Below are positions 12,456 to 23,746 of a DNA stretch of 64,000 nucleotides, piece after piece. Numbering within the stretch: position 1 is the first letter of the stretch; every line of letters starts with the position of its first letter. This DNA comes from Siphonodentalium dalli (Eukaryota; Mollusca; Scaphopoda; Gadilida; Siphonodentaliidae): contig CP136068.1 of NCBI GenBank assembly GCA_032622095.1, positions 186,921,309 through 186,985,308 of the forward strand. The letters run 5' to 3'. Below the pieces are notes generated by a model. It did no database searches. It was given only the letters and a program-made list of their open reading frames with translations, and was not told the DNA's origin. Both the position numbers and the translations under genes were made by a program.

Positions 12456-12911
12456 ATTGGAAATGAATAACTGCCATAAAAAAATACATGATCCGAACTA
12501 GTAAAAGACTCGAATGACTTCAATAGAGAGCAATACTGCTTCAGGAATATTAACAGAATGTTAGTTGTTTGCTGGAACATTGTAAACATTAATTGTGCAA
12601 GAACTGATATAAACATGTGGGCTTAGATGGTTTTAGGTCATATCGCCATCTGAATTCCCCAGCTGAACAGCTATCTCTAAGACTGTGTCCTAGTTACATT
12701 TGATTGCTCCCTACTTGAGTGAATGGCCTGCATACAAACATTGTATTCATTTGGCTGGTTATTGAATTTAACTGTTGTTGTAAATGGCTACTCTATTTTC
12801 CAGCATACAACTAACATTCTGTTAAAATTATTGAAGTAGTGTTGCTCTCTATTAAATAGTCCTTCGATCCTTTTACTGGGTCAGATCATATACTGTTTAT
12901 ATATTTCCAAT
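12456..12911. mobile_element. Foldback/MITE-like inverted-repeat element
   Basis: 12456-12580 is repeated in inverted form at 12787-12911. Landmarks AATAGAGAGCAA, AACAGAATGTTAGTTGT and ATTGGAAAT in the left arm are matched by TTGCTCTCTATT, ACAACTAACATTCTGTT and ATTTCCAAT in the right arm. The spacer is about 205 bp. No coding sequence and no clear target duplication. Confidence 0.75.
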
Positions 12912-13199
12912 ATTTGTTTATACTTGCAGAGAACCCTCCTCGAAATATTTCCCTTCTAAAAAATATGAATAAAGTCATCTTTTCGACATTTTTATTGTTA
13001 TTTAATATGCTTGATGTGATCTCAGGCAGCATAGGTTCCTTCATGTGGTTTAACAATTAACTATATAGCTGTGTAGGTCCGTCTGGACCTTCCACTTCCT
13101 GAGATAGCTCAGGTGTGGAAACCCCTTGAGTCGGGTTTGATCGTGACTTTTGTATTTGTATAAATGCAATGCTCATCAGATTGCCAACTCTAAGTTTTT
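12912..13199. other. No recognisable gene
   Basis: Unassigned AT-rich sequence with a small imperfect hairpin at about 13091-13119 (TCCAC...GTGTGGA). Confidence 0.4.
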
Positions 13200-14454
13200 G
13201 CTTTGTCAACTGTTCCCCAAACGGGAACTATATTTTATTTGGATATGGACCCCTCATCTAGGCATCCCCTCTAAGGTTTTCACTATAACCAAGAAACAGT
13301 TAAAGGCAAAATGTCGTGCTTTAGTTAAAAAGTCACAAATCGTGTTTATATTGTTCTGATTGTATCTCAAGGGTAATGTATCATGAGTCATGTATTACCA
13401 CAAATACTATAACAAGTAGTATTAACATGTGGTTATATATATTAAGTTTTCTGACATGTTGACAGTGATAGTATAGTATCAATATATCATATATCAATTT
13501 GAACGTGGTGATGCCATGCATTATGGTGGGGATTGCTTTAATGACTAACCTACTAGAGGCAGTGGAATATGAGAACAATTATAAAAATAGACCAAATATT
13601 ACCCTTTTGCAATGACATTGACAGTAGCAATTGACCTTGAGCCTATATGGCATATGGCCCAGTCCATTGATGGGTCCTTAATGGCAGTATGAGTTCACAT
13701 CAACAAAATTAGGCTCAACTGGTTCCAACAGTTGGCTTTTCAAAAATAATATTTGATGCCGTTGCCATGGGAATCAGATTTTATTTCAACAGTTTATCAG
13801 ACAAACAGATGGCCTCTCATTGGGCACCCCCCCCCAAAGTCCATTATAACTACGCAACACATATGTGAAGTTTCATGATTTAGTTACTGAAGTCACAAAC
13901 TTGCAGTTATTTTGGTCTTGATGGTAATACATCATAGCTTATGTACTGTCACAATTACAACAAGGTAGTATTTAACATGCAGATTAAAATGTGATTAAAA
14001 TGTGCCATATTTCAAATTGAACATGGTTATTGGGCCCTATTGTTGTGCATTATGATGGCGATTGTTTTGATGACTAACGCACTAGGGGTAGCGGAATATG
14101 AGACAATTAACAAACAAAAATTGACCAACATATCAGATTTTTCTCAATGACCTTGACCTTGGCAATTGACCGTGATCCTATATGTGTTAGTGTCCCAGTC
14201 GGTTTGATGGACCATTACTGAGTTAGCTATGAGTTAACATAATTTCTTCAAACACAAGGTCGTTGATTCTCAACAGCGGCCTTTTAAAATGTTTCTTCAA
14301 ATATATGGTGCCGTTGCCATGGACGCCTTAGTTTATAACGACATTGGACCCACTCCCACCTGGGCAAGCCCTCCAAAACGTTTTCTCTTTAACTAAGCAA
14401 CATATATTTGTATAAGTTTCATGCTTTAGTCAATAATTTCACAATTCAAACCTT
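13200..14454 (+). repeat. Long-period tandem repeat, about 550 bp, two and a half units
   Basis: The order of landmarks repeats: GCTTTAGTTA-type (13318, 13878, 14430), GTAATACATCAT/GTAATGTATCAT (13373, 13925), GCATTATGGTGGGGATTG / GCATTATGATGGCGATTG (13517, 14048), CAATTGACC(T/G)TGA(G/T)CCTATATG (13629, 14165) and GCCGTTGCCATGG (13758, 14310). Spacing is about 530-560. Units are strongly diverged, and no unit codes for a recognisable protein. Confidence 0.75.
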
Positions 14455-14915
14455 AAAGGACCCAGATAAATAAAGAACTATAATATACACAAAATCAAGA
14501 TATCTTGTGAAATAACTTATTTTGACCCATTTTGGAAAATGGCCACAAAGTTTAGAGGCCTATATCTCATGACTGGACTGTTGGTTGCAACACTAACACA
14601 GTTTTCCGTGTAACCAATATCCTCTAGATTATTTTCGAGTAAAGACAACGTATTCAAAACGGATAAACACACTCAGTGGGTAGAAAATGTATGACCCGAT
14701 ACAAAAAAAGCTAATATTTTGGTCAATAACCTTGACTTTTGTATATGACCTTGACCTCTAGAGTTGAAATCACCAGTGTCAAATGAAAGCCCACCAAGGG
14801 TAGCCCCCCATACCAATGCCAAGATAGAGTTACTGCATTACACGTTCTTGGTATAGACCATTATATGCATATTTTTTATACCTGTCAAAAAAAACCTCCG
14901 TTGCCATGGAAACAC
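14455..14915 (-). repeat. Dispersed repeat R2, second copy (inverted)
   Basis: Reverse complement of 3428-3860, with landmarks in inverted order: ATATCTCATGAC, TCAGTGGGTAGAAAA, TGACCTTGACCTCTAGAG, AATGAAAGCCCACCAAGGG, GACCATTATATGCATA and CCTCCGTTGCCATGG. Non-coding. Confidence 0.75.
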
Positions 14916-15345
14916 GCATTTCCACACAAAGCTAAACTGCCCCAGTGTGCCCCAGCACTGATATAAACTTCAGATTATGAGCTTTGAGAAAACTTTTGGT
15001 AGAATTTGCCCACCAAATTGGTACCATTTTCTATTTTTGGGGAGCCTGGCTCATGGACTATATCGTTTGTACACACCATCGGTTTACACTGATGTTATCA
15101 TTTTAGTTTGTGGTGTGTTTAATACTTCTAATAGTATCGGGGGCTCAGAACTCAGAACGTGTTTGAGCTAACGACTGTCACCTTGGTTAGATTACAGTTT
15201 ATGAGATATAAAACACAATATGCAGTCTTAATGTATTTCGGTCGATTTAGAGCGAAACTAACAATCACTAAGGCAGCAATTGCAACAATTATTTCGTTTT
15301 GTATGTCGTTCGGGAGCTGATATGGCACCCTTGCACCCCCTCAAA
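14916..15345. other. No recognisable gene
   Basis: A 64-residue plus-strand frame at 14977-15171 has no recognisable domain. Otherwise unassigned sequence before the C-rich array. Confidence 0.4.
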
Positions 15346-16450
15346 CTCAAATTTACCGCACTAATGCTGTTCCACCATTGGACCCCCCCTGGGACTTAAC
15401 TTTACCGCACTAATGGTGTTCCACCATTGGACCCCCCCATGGGACTTAACTTTACCGCATTAATGGTGTTCCATCATTGGACCCCCTGGGTCCGAACTTT
15501 ACCGCACTAATGTTGTTTTGTCCGGGAGCTGATATGGGCACCCTAGCACCACCTGGGACTTAACTTTACCGACCGCACTAATGTTGTTCCACCATTGGAC
15601 CCCCCCCCCCCTGGGATTTAACTTTACCGCACTAATGTTGTTCCATCATTGGACCCCCGGACTTAACTTCACCGCACTAATGGTGTTCCACCATTGGACC
15701 CCCCCCCCCCGAGGGACTTCACTTTACCGCACTAATGGTGTTCCACCATTGGACCCCCCGAGGTGTAACTTTACCGCACTAATGTTGTTCCACCATTGGA
15801 CCCCCCTGGGACTTAACTTACCGCACTAATGTTGTTCCACCGCTGGACCCCCCCCCCCCGAGGGACTTAACTTTACCAAACTAATGGTGTTCCACCATTG
15901 GACCCCACGGGACTTAACTTTACCGCACTAATGTTGTTCCACCATTTGACCCCTAGGACTAAAATTTACCGTACTAATGGTGTTCCACCATTGGACCTCC
16001 CGGGACTTAACTTTACCGCACTAATGGTGTTCCACCATTGGACCCCCTCATGGCACTTAACTTTACCGCACTAATAGTGTTCCACCATTGGACCCCCCGG
16101 GACTTAATTTTACCACACTAATGTTGTTATGTATGTTGGCCGGGAGCTGAAATGGGCACCATTGCACTGTAGGTCGTCCGTTAGCTGATATGGGCACCCT
16201 TGCACCCCCTGGTTATGTATGTCGTCCGGAAGCTGATATGGGCACCCTTGCACCCCCTGGGACTTAACTTTACCGCACCAATGTTGTTATGTATGTCGTT
16301 CGGTAGCTGATATGGGCACCCTTGCACCCCCATGGGATGATGGGACTTAACTTTACCGTACTAATGTTGTTCTGTATGTCGTCCGGTAGCTGATATGGGC
16401 ACCCTTACACCCCCATGGGACTTAACTTTACCGCACTAATGTTGTTCCTT
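15346..16450 (+). repeat. C-rich tandem array, about 47-bp unit
   Basis: About 20 units, built from GACTTAACTTTACCGCACTA, then ATGGTGTTCCACCATTGGAC, then a variable C tract of 4-11. Towards 16130-16440 a second module (GTCGTCCGGTAGCTGATATG, then GGCACCCTTGCACCCC) alternates with it and also occurs once at 15302-15345 and again near 15520. The C tracts are on the plus strand and vary in length between units. The 82-codon frame at 15581-15829 is repeat translation only. Confidence 0.9.
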
Positions 16451-16494
16451 ATTATGTTAACAGGAAAAAAGTGGCCGTGTAGACTCCAGACAAG

Positions 16495-17545
16495 ATGGCG
16501 TCCACCATGGCCTCCATTTTTCAGGCTAGACATCAAGTAAAGTGTATACACATTCATATATTTTCGTGAAGCTTTTTCTATTAACTGATTATTGGAGCAA
16601 TGAAATATAAAATTATTGGGGTCCTAACTCATTTCGATCCCTCAAAAATTCGATTTTACAGAAAGCGGTAGAAAAGTTCACAAAAATCACCATTGGAATT
16701 CTAGTCATTTATCAACAAGAAATGAACAGAACTTTCTAATGTAAGTGAGGTGAAGCATTACCTATTAATATTCCAAATCACTGGAACCAAAGTGTTACTT
16801 TGGCTCAAAATGGCTAACAAAATGGCCGCCAAAATATGGACAATTGTAGATATTGCCCCAGCGAGTCCTACACTCGCTAACAAGTTGTAGTTGATGTTTT
16901 CAGTTGGCTATTCTGCCTTCTATATTTCGAATACTAAAATATCTGATGCACCATGGTTAATTTTTGCTATATTAACCACTAACATCACCATAATTGTGGA
17001 TTTTTCTCAAACAAACTTGACATAAACATCGGCAAAGTTCACTTTTCAGGTTTGGACCATTTTTTCAAGTAAAATGTGGCATGACAGTTGTTTTTTGTTT
17101 TGGTCTATCTTAAATGCGTCACTTTAATGTGTTTATAGACCAAATAGCTCAAGATGGCGTCCAAAATTGCGCTCAAATTTGGTAAATGTTGATATTTAAC
17201 ATATATCCCAAACCTTATTATTTGCGTTTTCCGAAAGGGTAGCAAATTGTGACTCACTTGGTTATTATACATGTTAGCTAATCAACTAAAACTAAATGTT
17301 CTATTGTGGTTGTCCTAGTTCCTGTTGTGGCATGGCGAATTCATTTTAAAGTTGTAGTATGGATTTTGCCGATGACATCCTTTGTGATTCTGGCCATATT
17401 ATTGACAGGAAGAGAGCAGCACTTTGAGACGGAACGGGGATGATCCATAATCTGTGGCTATTCTGACCCATTATTATAAATATGTATCAACGTGATACAT
17501 TGTGGATGCAAAGATGGCAGCCAGGGAGTTGATTACCACTATCGT
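16495..17545 (+). mobile_element. Giant-element copy B, arm only
   Basis: Collinear with copy C's left arm from about 18220 to 19190: GATTATTGGAGCAAT, GATCCCTCAAAA, TTCGATTTTACAG, AATATTCCAAATCACTGGAACC, TTACTTTGGCTCAAAATGGCT, ACAACTAAATGTTCTAT and GGCAGCCAGGGAGTT. The minisatellite does not follow. It lies 270 bp upstream of copy C in the same orientation. It starts in an AAGATGGCGTCCACCATGG stretch, and the terminal TAGTGGGG segment is missing. Confidence 0.8.
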
Positions 17546-17812
17546 TTGGTTAACAATAACTATTTTCGCGACAGTATATTCAGATATATCTGGACAAACA
17601 TACATGATTTATTTCGATAGCCACAAATAATTACTCCAAGGTGGGAATTGCCTAACTTATAGTAAACAGGCTGGGGACACGCCGTTGTGGGAATAAAGAA
17701 TAACGAAAATTATTAGTGCCACTTCTTTTAAATTAATTATAAGTCAACTGCGATAAACAAAACCTGACATTCTCCAGAGAAAGTTGTTTAAGCTGAACAC
17801 AAACGCTCCTTA
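17546..17812. other. Spacer between copies B and C
   Basis: Unassigned AT-rich sequence. It ends in TTA (17810-17812), which is also found directly after copy C. Confidence 0.5.
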
Positions 17813-19205
17813 TAGTGGGGGGGGGGGGGGACAGTTGCAAAATCGTTCACTTTGTGATAGAAGCGCCAAACTTTCAGAATTTGTTAAGTGGTCGGTGAGT
17901 ATCACTAAACTCGCTGGTTCCAGATTTTGGAGGTCACCTTGACCTTCAATTTGACCTTGACCTTTTTGAAAATCTCAGTTTTTGGGTTGGGTGGTTTATG
18001 CCACCCTTTTCTTGTGAAAATCGCATCTTCTCACAGTTTTCTCAATACAATTATAGTTGGGAGGTGACCACGGTTAATTTTGGGCCAAAACATATCTAAA
18101 TTTTCATAAGATGGTTGCCAATATGGCCGCCGGAAGTTGAAAATATGACATTTTTTCACAAATATCTTCTAGTTCAATTCATCCTGTTTGGAACTGGTTG
18201 AGTAATGCGACTTTATTTTATGTTTTGTATATTAACCGATCATTGGAGCAATTAAATATGCAATTATTGTGGTCTTAGCCCCTTCCGATCCCTCAAAACT
18301 TCGATTTTACAGGATGCCGCATAAAAGTTCACAAAAAAATCACAATTGGGATTCTAGTCATATTTCAACAAGAAATGAACATAACTTTGTAATGTAAGGG
18401 AGGCATATCATTACCTATGAATATTCCAAATCACTGGAACCAAAATTCTTACTTTGGCTCAAAATGGCTGCCAATATGGCCGCCGAAATATGGAAAATGG
18501 TAAATATTACACCAGCGTCTCAATCAATCGTTTGCAAGTTGTGGTTGATGTATAAAATTGGCAATTCTGCATTCTATACATTGAATACTAACATGTTTGA
18601 TGCACCATGGTTAATTGTTACTATTGTCACCACTGACATCGTCAAAAATATTGGACTTTTCTCTCAAAAACTTGACATAAATATTGGCAAAAATTCACTT
18701 TTCAGGTTTGGACCATTTTTTCAGGTAAAATGTAACTATCTTTGGATTGAAAGGTGTTTATTGTTTTGGTCTATCTTAAATGTGTCTCACTACGGTGTTT
18801 ATAGACCAAATTGCTCAAGATGGCTTCCAAAATGGCAACCAAATTTGTAAAATGTTATTTTTTTACATATATCCCGAACATTCTCTGCATTATCCGAAAA
18901 TGTAGCAAAATGTGACTCACTTGGTTATTATGCGTGTTAGTTAATTAACTGACAACTAAATGTTCTATTCTGATTGTCCCACTTCCGTATGGGCAAAATA
19001 AATTCATTTTAAAGTATGTAATTTTGCCGAGCACCTCTTTTGTGATTTTGGCCATAGTTATTGAAAGGAAATGGGCAGAACTTTGAGACAGAATTGAGAT
19101 GGACCATAATATTTGGCTATTCTGGTCCATTATGCTAAGAAAATGTCAACTGAATACAGTGCGGATGCCAAGATCGTAGCCAGGGAGTTACTCTATGATC
19201 ATACG
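17813..19205 (+). repeat. Copy C left arm
   Basis: Mirrored by 21449-22675. Shared segments include ATCGTTCACTTTGTGATAGA, CTTAACAAATTCTGAAAGTT (in inverted form), TCAAGGTCAAATTGAAGGTC (inverted), the phrase ATGGCTGCCAATATGGCCGC and the inner end CAGGGAGTTACTCTATGATC. A 128-codon frame at 18464-18850 and its mirror frames are not genes: they start in the ATGGC-rich motif and have no domain. Confidence 0.85.
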
Positions 19206-20845
19206 TGATGTGAATAGGTATACAGTGAGTTATTGTATGTCATGACTTATGTGAATAGGTATACAATGAGTGACTATATGGTTATGAGTGGGTTGTCCAT
19301 TGTAAGATGCATCTATGTATACAAGGAGATGTCATGGTCAGGTGTGAGGTGAATCGGTATGCATGGAGTGACTGTATAGTGTATGATTGTGTATATCCAG
19401 TACGGGTGCACCAGGTGTGCCTGTATGGGCATTGGTGTAGTGTATGGATATAGCTACATGGTCACCTATGTGTTGATTATGTATATATGGAGTGACTGTA
19501 AGGGCATGGGTGGGATGTACATGTGTTGTCTGTATGATCATGGATGGGTGTGTTGGTAAATAGGGTGTGATTTTATGGTTAAGGGTAATGTGTATATGTA
19601 TACATGGAATGACTGTACGGTTATGATTGAATATGATTACCTGGAGTAAGCTGGGTGGACATTATCGAGTGTGTGGGTATATAGGGAGTGTCCTTGTGGT
19701 AACGGGTGGGATGCATATTTATATATCTCATGGATGTATTATCATTGGTGGTTGTATAGGGATTAGCTGTATTATCATGGATGGCATGTATGATTATACA
19801 GTGAATTGCTGAATTGTCATGTGTGAGGTGTATATGCAAGTATGGATTGTTTGAGTGGTTGTGTGTATATCTGGAAGGCCGAATGGCCATTAGTGAGGTT
19901 TACTTGTATGCTTGGAGTGAATCTATGGTCTAGGGTGGGCTGTATATGTATATCGAGTGGTTATATGACTATGTGTGTCGATATAGGTATACATGTAGTG
20001 AATGTATGGTCAATGGTGAGGTGAGTACATGTAGGTATACAAGTAGTGACTGTATGATCATAAATATAATGGACATCTATACAGGGGGTGACTATTAAAA
20101 TGGTCATGTGTCAGGCGTATGAGTATACCTGGTGTTCCTGTTTGGTACTCGTGGCGGTACGGTCATGTGTAGGTTATACCAGTATACACATGTGTTGATT
20201 TATTGTCATGGGCAAGGGATATGTGTATATAGCAAGTGGCTATATGGCCATGGATAAAGTGCATATGCATACATGGAGTGACTATACTGACATGGCTGGG
20301 GTGTATTAGTGTATCTTGAGTGACTATGTGGCTATGGTGTGACAAATATGGATACAGGGAATGACATGGCCAATGTTGAGGTGAATATGTATGCAAGGAT
20401 TGACCATGGTCGTGTATGAATGTTTTGAATAGGTACACACGGTGTGACTATATGGCCATAGGTCAGGTAACATTGGTGAAGGTATGCGTATGAAGCGGGT
20501 GGCTATATGGTAATTGGTGAGGTGCATATGTATACCCGGAGTGACTTTATGGTCATTGTTGATGTATATATTGATTGTCTATTTGACCACGTGTTTGGAG
20601 AATAGGTATACAGGGGATGACCTTATGGCCAATGGTGGGCTGAATGGGTATACAAGGAATGACTATATGGTTATCGGTCATGTTTAGGAGTATCCCCGGT
20701 GTGCCTGTATCGTGACGCGTGGCTGTAAATCACCCGTGGTCATGGGTCAGGTGTACATGGATACAGTGGGTCACTATATTGTTATGTCTGTGGTGTTTAT
20801 GTATATATGTAATGACTATGTGGAAATAGGTGGCCATTGTTTTCC
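19206..20845 (+). repeat. Copy C minisatellite, forward part
   Basis: Same GTATAC / GGAGTGACTGTATGG family as in copy A but more diverged, with units of about 50-60 bp. The higher-order 270-bp pattern of copy A is not obvious here. Confidence 0.85.
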
Positions 20846-20940
20846 GTGTTTAACGCCCCCATGTATATAAACACCATCAAGATAGAGAACTATCTGACAT
20901 GACCTCTCCATTGATTATCATATCCTTGAGTTATTTTGCC
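20846..20940. repeat. Unique centre of the giant element
   Basis: Non-minisatellite sequence (TTTAACGCCCCCATGTATAT, then GACCTCTCCATTGATTA, then ATATCCTTGAGTTATT) where the array changes orientation. The same centre, reverse complemented, is at about 61020-61130 in copy D, so it belongs to the element and is not a local accident. Confidence 0.8.
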
Positions 20941-21448
20941 ACCCAAGGTACACATGTACAACCCACCCATTACCTCAGTCACTCCATGTGTACATAAACA
21001 CAACACAAATGACTACATAGTCACCCAATTTATACACGTACACCTGATCATACAGCCATACTTGGTTATACCCGTACATACCACAAATGACGATACAGCC
21101 ACGAGTCACCATGTGTGAACACCAGGTATACACATGCACCCGGCACATGGCCATATAGTCACTCTATGTATACATATTCACTACATTCACGATCATACGA
21201 TCACGCGTTGTATACCTATTCACCTCACCATGGACAATACAGCCACTATATGTATACCTATTCGCCATATCCATTACCATAGAGTCAATCCAGATATACA
21301 TATTCACATCACCAATGGTGAGCCCTTCCAGATATACCAATACCCGCACATACGACCTCTCATAAGTTCCACACTTGCCATACTCATGATCATGCATCTA
21401 CTCCCCATACACCATCAATGATAACACGTCCACACATCCTCATCTACG
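20941..21448 (-). repeat. Copy C minisatellite, inverted part
   Basis: The units read as the reverse complement of the forward array (GTATACCTATTCACCTCACC, GTCACTCCATGTGTACAT). It is about one third the length of the forward part, so the element is asymmetric. Confidence 0.85.
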
Positions 21449-22675
21449 ATCATAGAGTAACTCCCTGGCTGTCATCTTGGCTTCCATCCTGTATCCAGTT
21501 GAATAATTTGTATCATAATGGGTCAGACTACCCACACGGACTAGGATAAAAATAATAGAACATAGTTGTCAGTTAATTAACTAACAGGTATAATAACCAA
21601 GTGAGTCACAATTTGCTACCTTTTCGGATAACGCAGAGAATATTTTTCTGGATATGTGTAAAAAAAATACTTTTTACAAATTTGGTTGCCATTTTGAGCA
21701 ATTTAGTCTATAAACACCATAGTGTGACACATTTAAGATAGGTCAAAACAATAAACACATTTGATACCAAAGGTTGTTGCATTTTATTTGAAAAAATGGT
21801 CGAACCCTGAAAAGTTATTTTTTGCCGATATTTATGTCAAGTTTGTGAGAGAAAAATCCAATATATCTGGTGATGTCAGTGGTGACAATAGTAACAATGA
21901 CACATGGTGTATCAGGCATGTTAGTATTCAATGTATAGAATACAGATTAGCCAATTTTATACATCAACCACAACTTGTAAGCAATTGCATGACACCCTGG
22001 TGTAATATTTACAATTTTCCATATTTTGGCGGCCATATTGGCAGCCATTTTGAGCCAAGGTAAGATTTTTGGTTCCAGAGAGTTGGAATATTCATAGGTA
22101 ATGATATACCTCACTTGCATTACAATGTTCTTTTCATTTCTAGTTGAAATATGACTAGAATCCCAATTGTGATTTTTTTTTGTATTTTGTACCGCGTTCT
22201 GTAAAATCGAATATTTGAAGGATTGGAAGGGTTTAGGACCCCAATAATTGCATATTTAATTGCTCCAATGATCAGTTAATATACAAAACACAAAATAAAG
22301 TTGCATTACTCAACCAGTTCCAAACAGCATGAATTGAACTAGAAGATATTTGTGAAAAAATGTCATATTTTCAACTTCCGGCGGCCATATTGGCGGCCAT
22401 CTTATGAACCGTGGTCATCTCCCAACTATAATTGTATTGAGTAAACTGTGAGAAGATGCGATTTTCACAAGAAAAGGATGGCATAAACCACCCAACCCAA
22501 AAACTGAGATTTTCAAAAAGGTCAAGGTCAAATTGAAGGTCAAGGTGACCTCCAAAATCTGGAACCAGCCAGTTTAGTGATACTCACCAACCACTTAACA
22601 AATTCTGAAAGTTTGGCGCTTCTATCACAAAGTGAACGATTTTTATGTTTTCCTGTAATTATCCCCCCCCCACTA
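21449..22675 (-). repeat. Copy C right arm (inverted)
   Basis: Reverse complement of the left arm. About 170 bp shorter than the left arm, so at least some indels separate them. Ends CCCACTA at 22675, followed by TTA. Confidence 0.85.
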
Positions 22676-22678
22676 TTA

Positions 22679-23052
22679 TTGTCTGTAAGACATCTGCGGT
22701 CAACGTCATCTATCGCACGACATTTCCTGTGTCAAATTACGTATGTATGTAAATTTTCCCACATATCTTCTTAGATGATAATACACGCTCTTCGTTGATT
22801 TTATATGTTAATATAATGAAATGGTCACCCTTCACGTCATCTGAGATCAAGGCACATATCCAATTATATTTCCGTGGTCAGGTCACCCACGTGTACCAGT
22901 TTTCCTACATATCACCTAAGGTGATAAGAGACGCTCTTTGCTGCTAATTTGCGATTACGTAATTCATTATACCCCCTTTAAGGTCAACGGCATATACCCA
23001 TTTATACTGCCCGGTTCAATTCATAACTGCATACCAATTACCAAGCTCCACG
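22679..23052. other. No recognisable gene
   Basis: Contains two loosely similar segments, each with a TTTTCC(C/T)ACATATC motif followed by GATGATAA or GTGATAAG (about 22755-22790 and 22900-22935), so a weak tandem repeat. No coding sequence. Confidence 0.45.
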
Positions 23053-23320
23053 CAGAGTTCAGTCCCCTACGCATGACTTACCACTGCCCGCACCTACACG
23101 TAATGTGAAGAACCGTAGCATTTATTTATTTGAGACTTGTGCAGGTTACAATTCATTCTGCATTATACTGAGAACCTGAACTGTCCATATTCATTTGAAC
23201 ATTGTCTAGATCCAGTCATGAATTGTAACTGACAAAACACTTCCATTAAACATGATAGATTTAAGAAAATACACATACCGGCATCGTTCAGACATCGCGT
23301 AGCGAGGGGACTGAACTCTG
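23053..23320. mobile_element. MITE with CAGAGTTCAGTCC termini, copy 1
   Basis: Left end CAGAGTTCAGTCCCCTACGC, right end GCGAGGGGACTGAACTCTG. The 268-bp element has no coding sequence. A second, inverted copy lies at 58781-59053, sharing the termini and interior phrases such as GTCCATATTCATTTGA and CACATTATGTGTAGGTGC (inverse orientation). Confidence 0.78.
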
Positions 23321-23746
23321 TTTTTCAGGTTGACCAATTACCAGCGACCAGAGTCCAACCTTGTTGGGTAAATGATTAATTATTTAATAAGAAATGTTTA
23401 CTAGTGACTCTTTAAGTAGATCGTAGTCAGCGATACCTACCCCGTGACACTTATCTGGTCAATTTACAAATATGAATAAATTTTCAACAACCAGATTTAA
23501 ACCGTTTTGACAGTCGGTCAACAGCTCTTCAGTGTTTGTATAATGTTTTACCTCCAGCTTTTAAATATGTTGATCTTATCTATCTTATCGTATTTTGGAT
23601 ATATAATTAATTATTTAGTTTTATTAATTATTAGTGCCCCGTTTAAGACATCTGGCGTCAGCTATCCCATAACACTCCCCGTTTGGTTACCCATAGTCGG
23701 ACAGACAGCTAGCACACAAACAAACACAATTGAGTTGTATGATATA
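23321..23746. other. No recognisable gene
   Basis: A plus-strand frame (23507-23824) gives a hydrophobic peptide but runs into the foldback element, so it is not accepted as a gene. Confidence 0.4.

Larger units (their letters stand above)
17813..22675. mobile_element. Giant terminal-inverted-repeat element, copy C (4.86 kb)
   Basis: The whole segment is one large inverted repeat. The left end, TAGTGGGG plus a G tract, is mirrored by the right end, C tract plus CCCACTA, and the flanks are TTA (17810-17812) and TTA (22676-22678). From outside to inside: arm of about 1.2-1.4 kb, GTATAC-type minisatellite, a short unique centre near 20846-20940, minisatellite in the opposite orientation, and arm inverted. 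No frame encodes a transposase. Known: PIF/Harbinger elements duplicate TWA trinucleotides. Inferred: a non-autonomous DNA transposon, possibly of that type; the terminal sequence alone does not prove it. Confidence 0.82.

Noticed and set aside
13105-13144. tRNA-like boxes (TAGCTCAGGTG and GGTTTGATCG)
   Set aside because: The A-to-B spacing of 29 bases is too short for a tRNA or SINE head. The segment is better explained by a small imperfect hairpin.
15581-15829. 82-codon frame rich in FHHWTPP
   Set aside because: Translation of the C-tract array only.
18464-18850. Frame beginning MAANMAAEIWKM, and relatives at 38622 and 63497
   Set aside because: The ATGGC-rich repeat motif supplies the Met-Ala start. 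The rest is transposon arm with no domain, and the copies shift frame.
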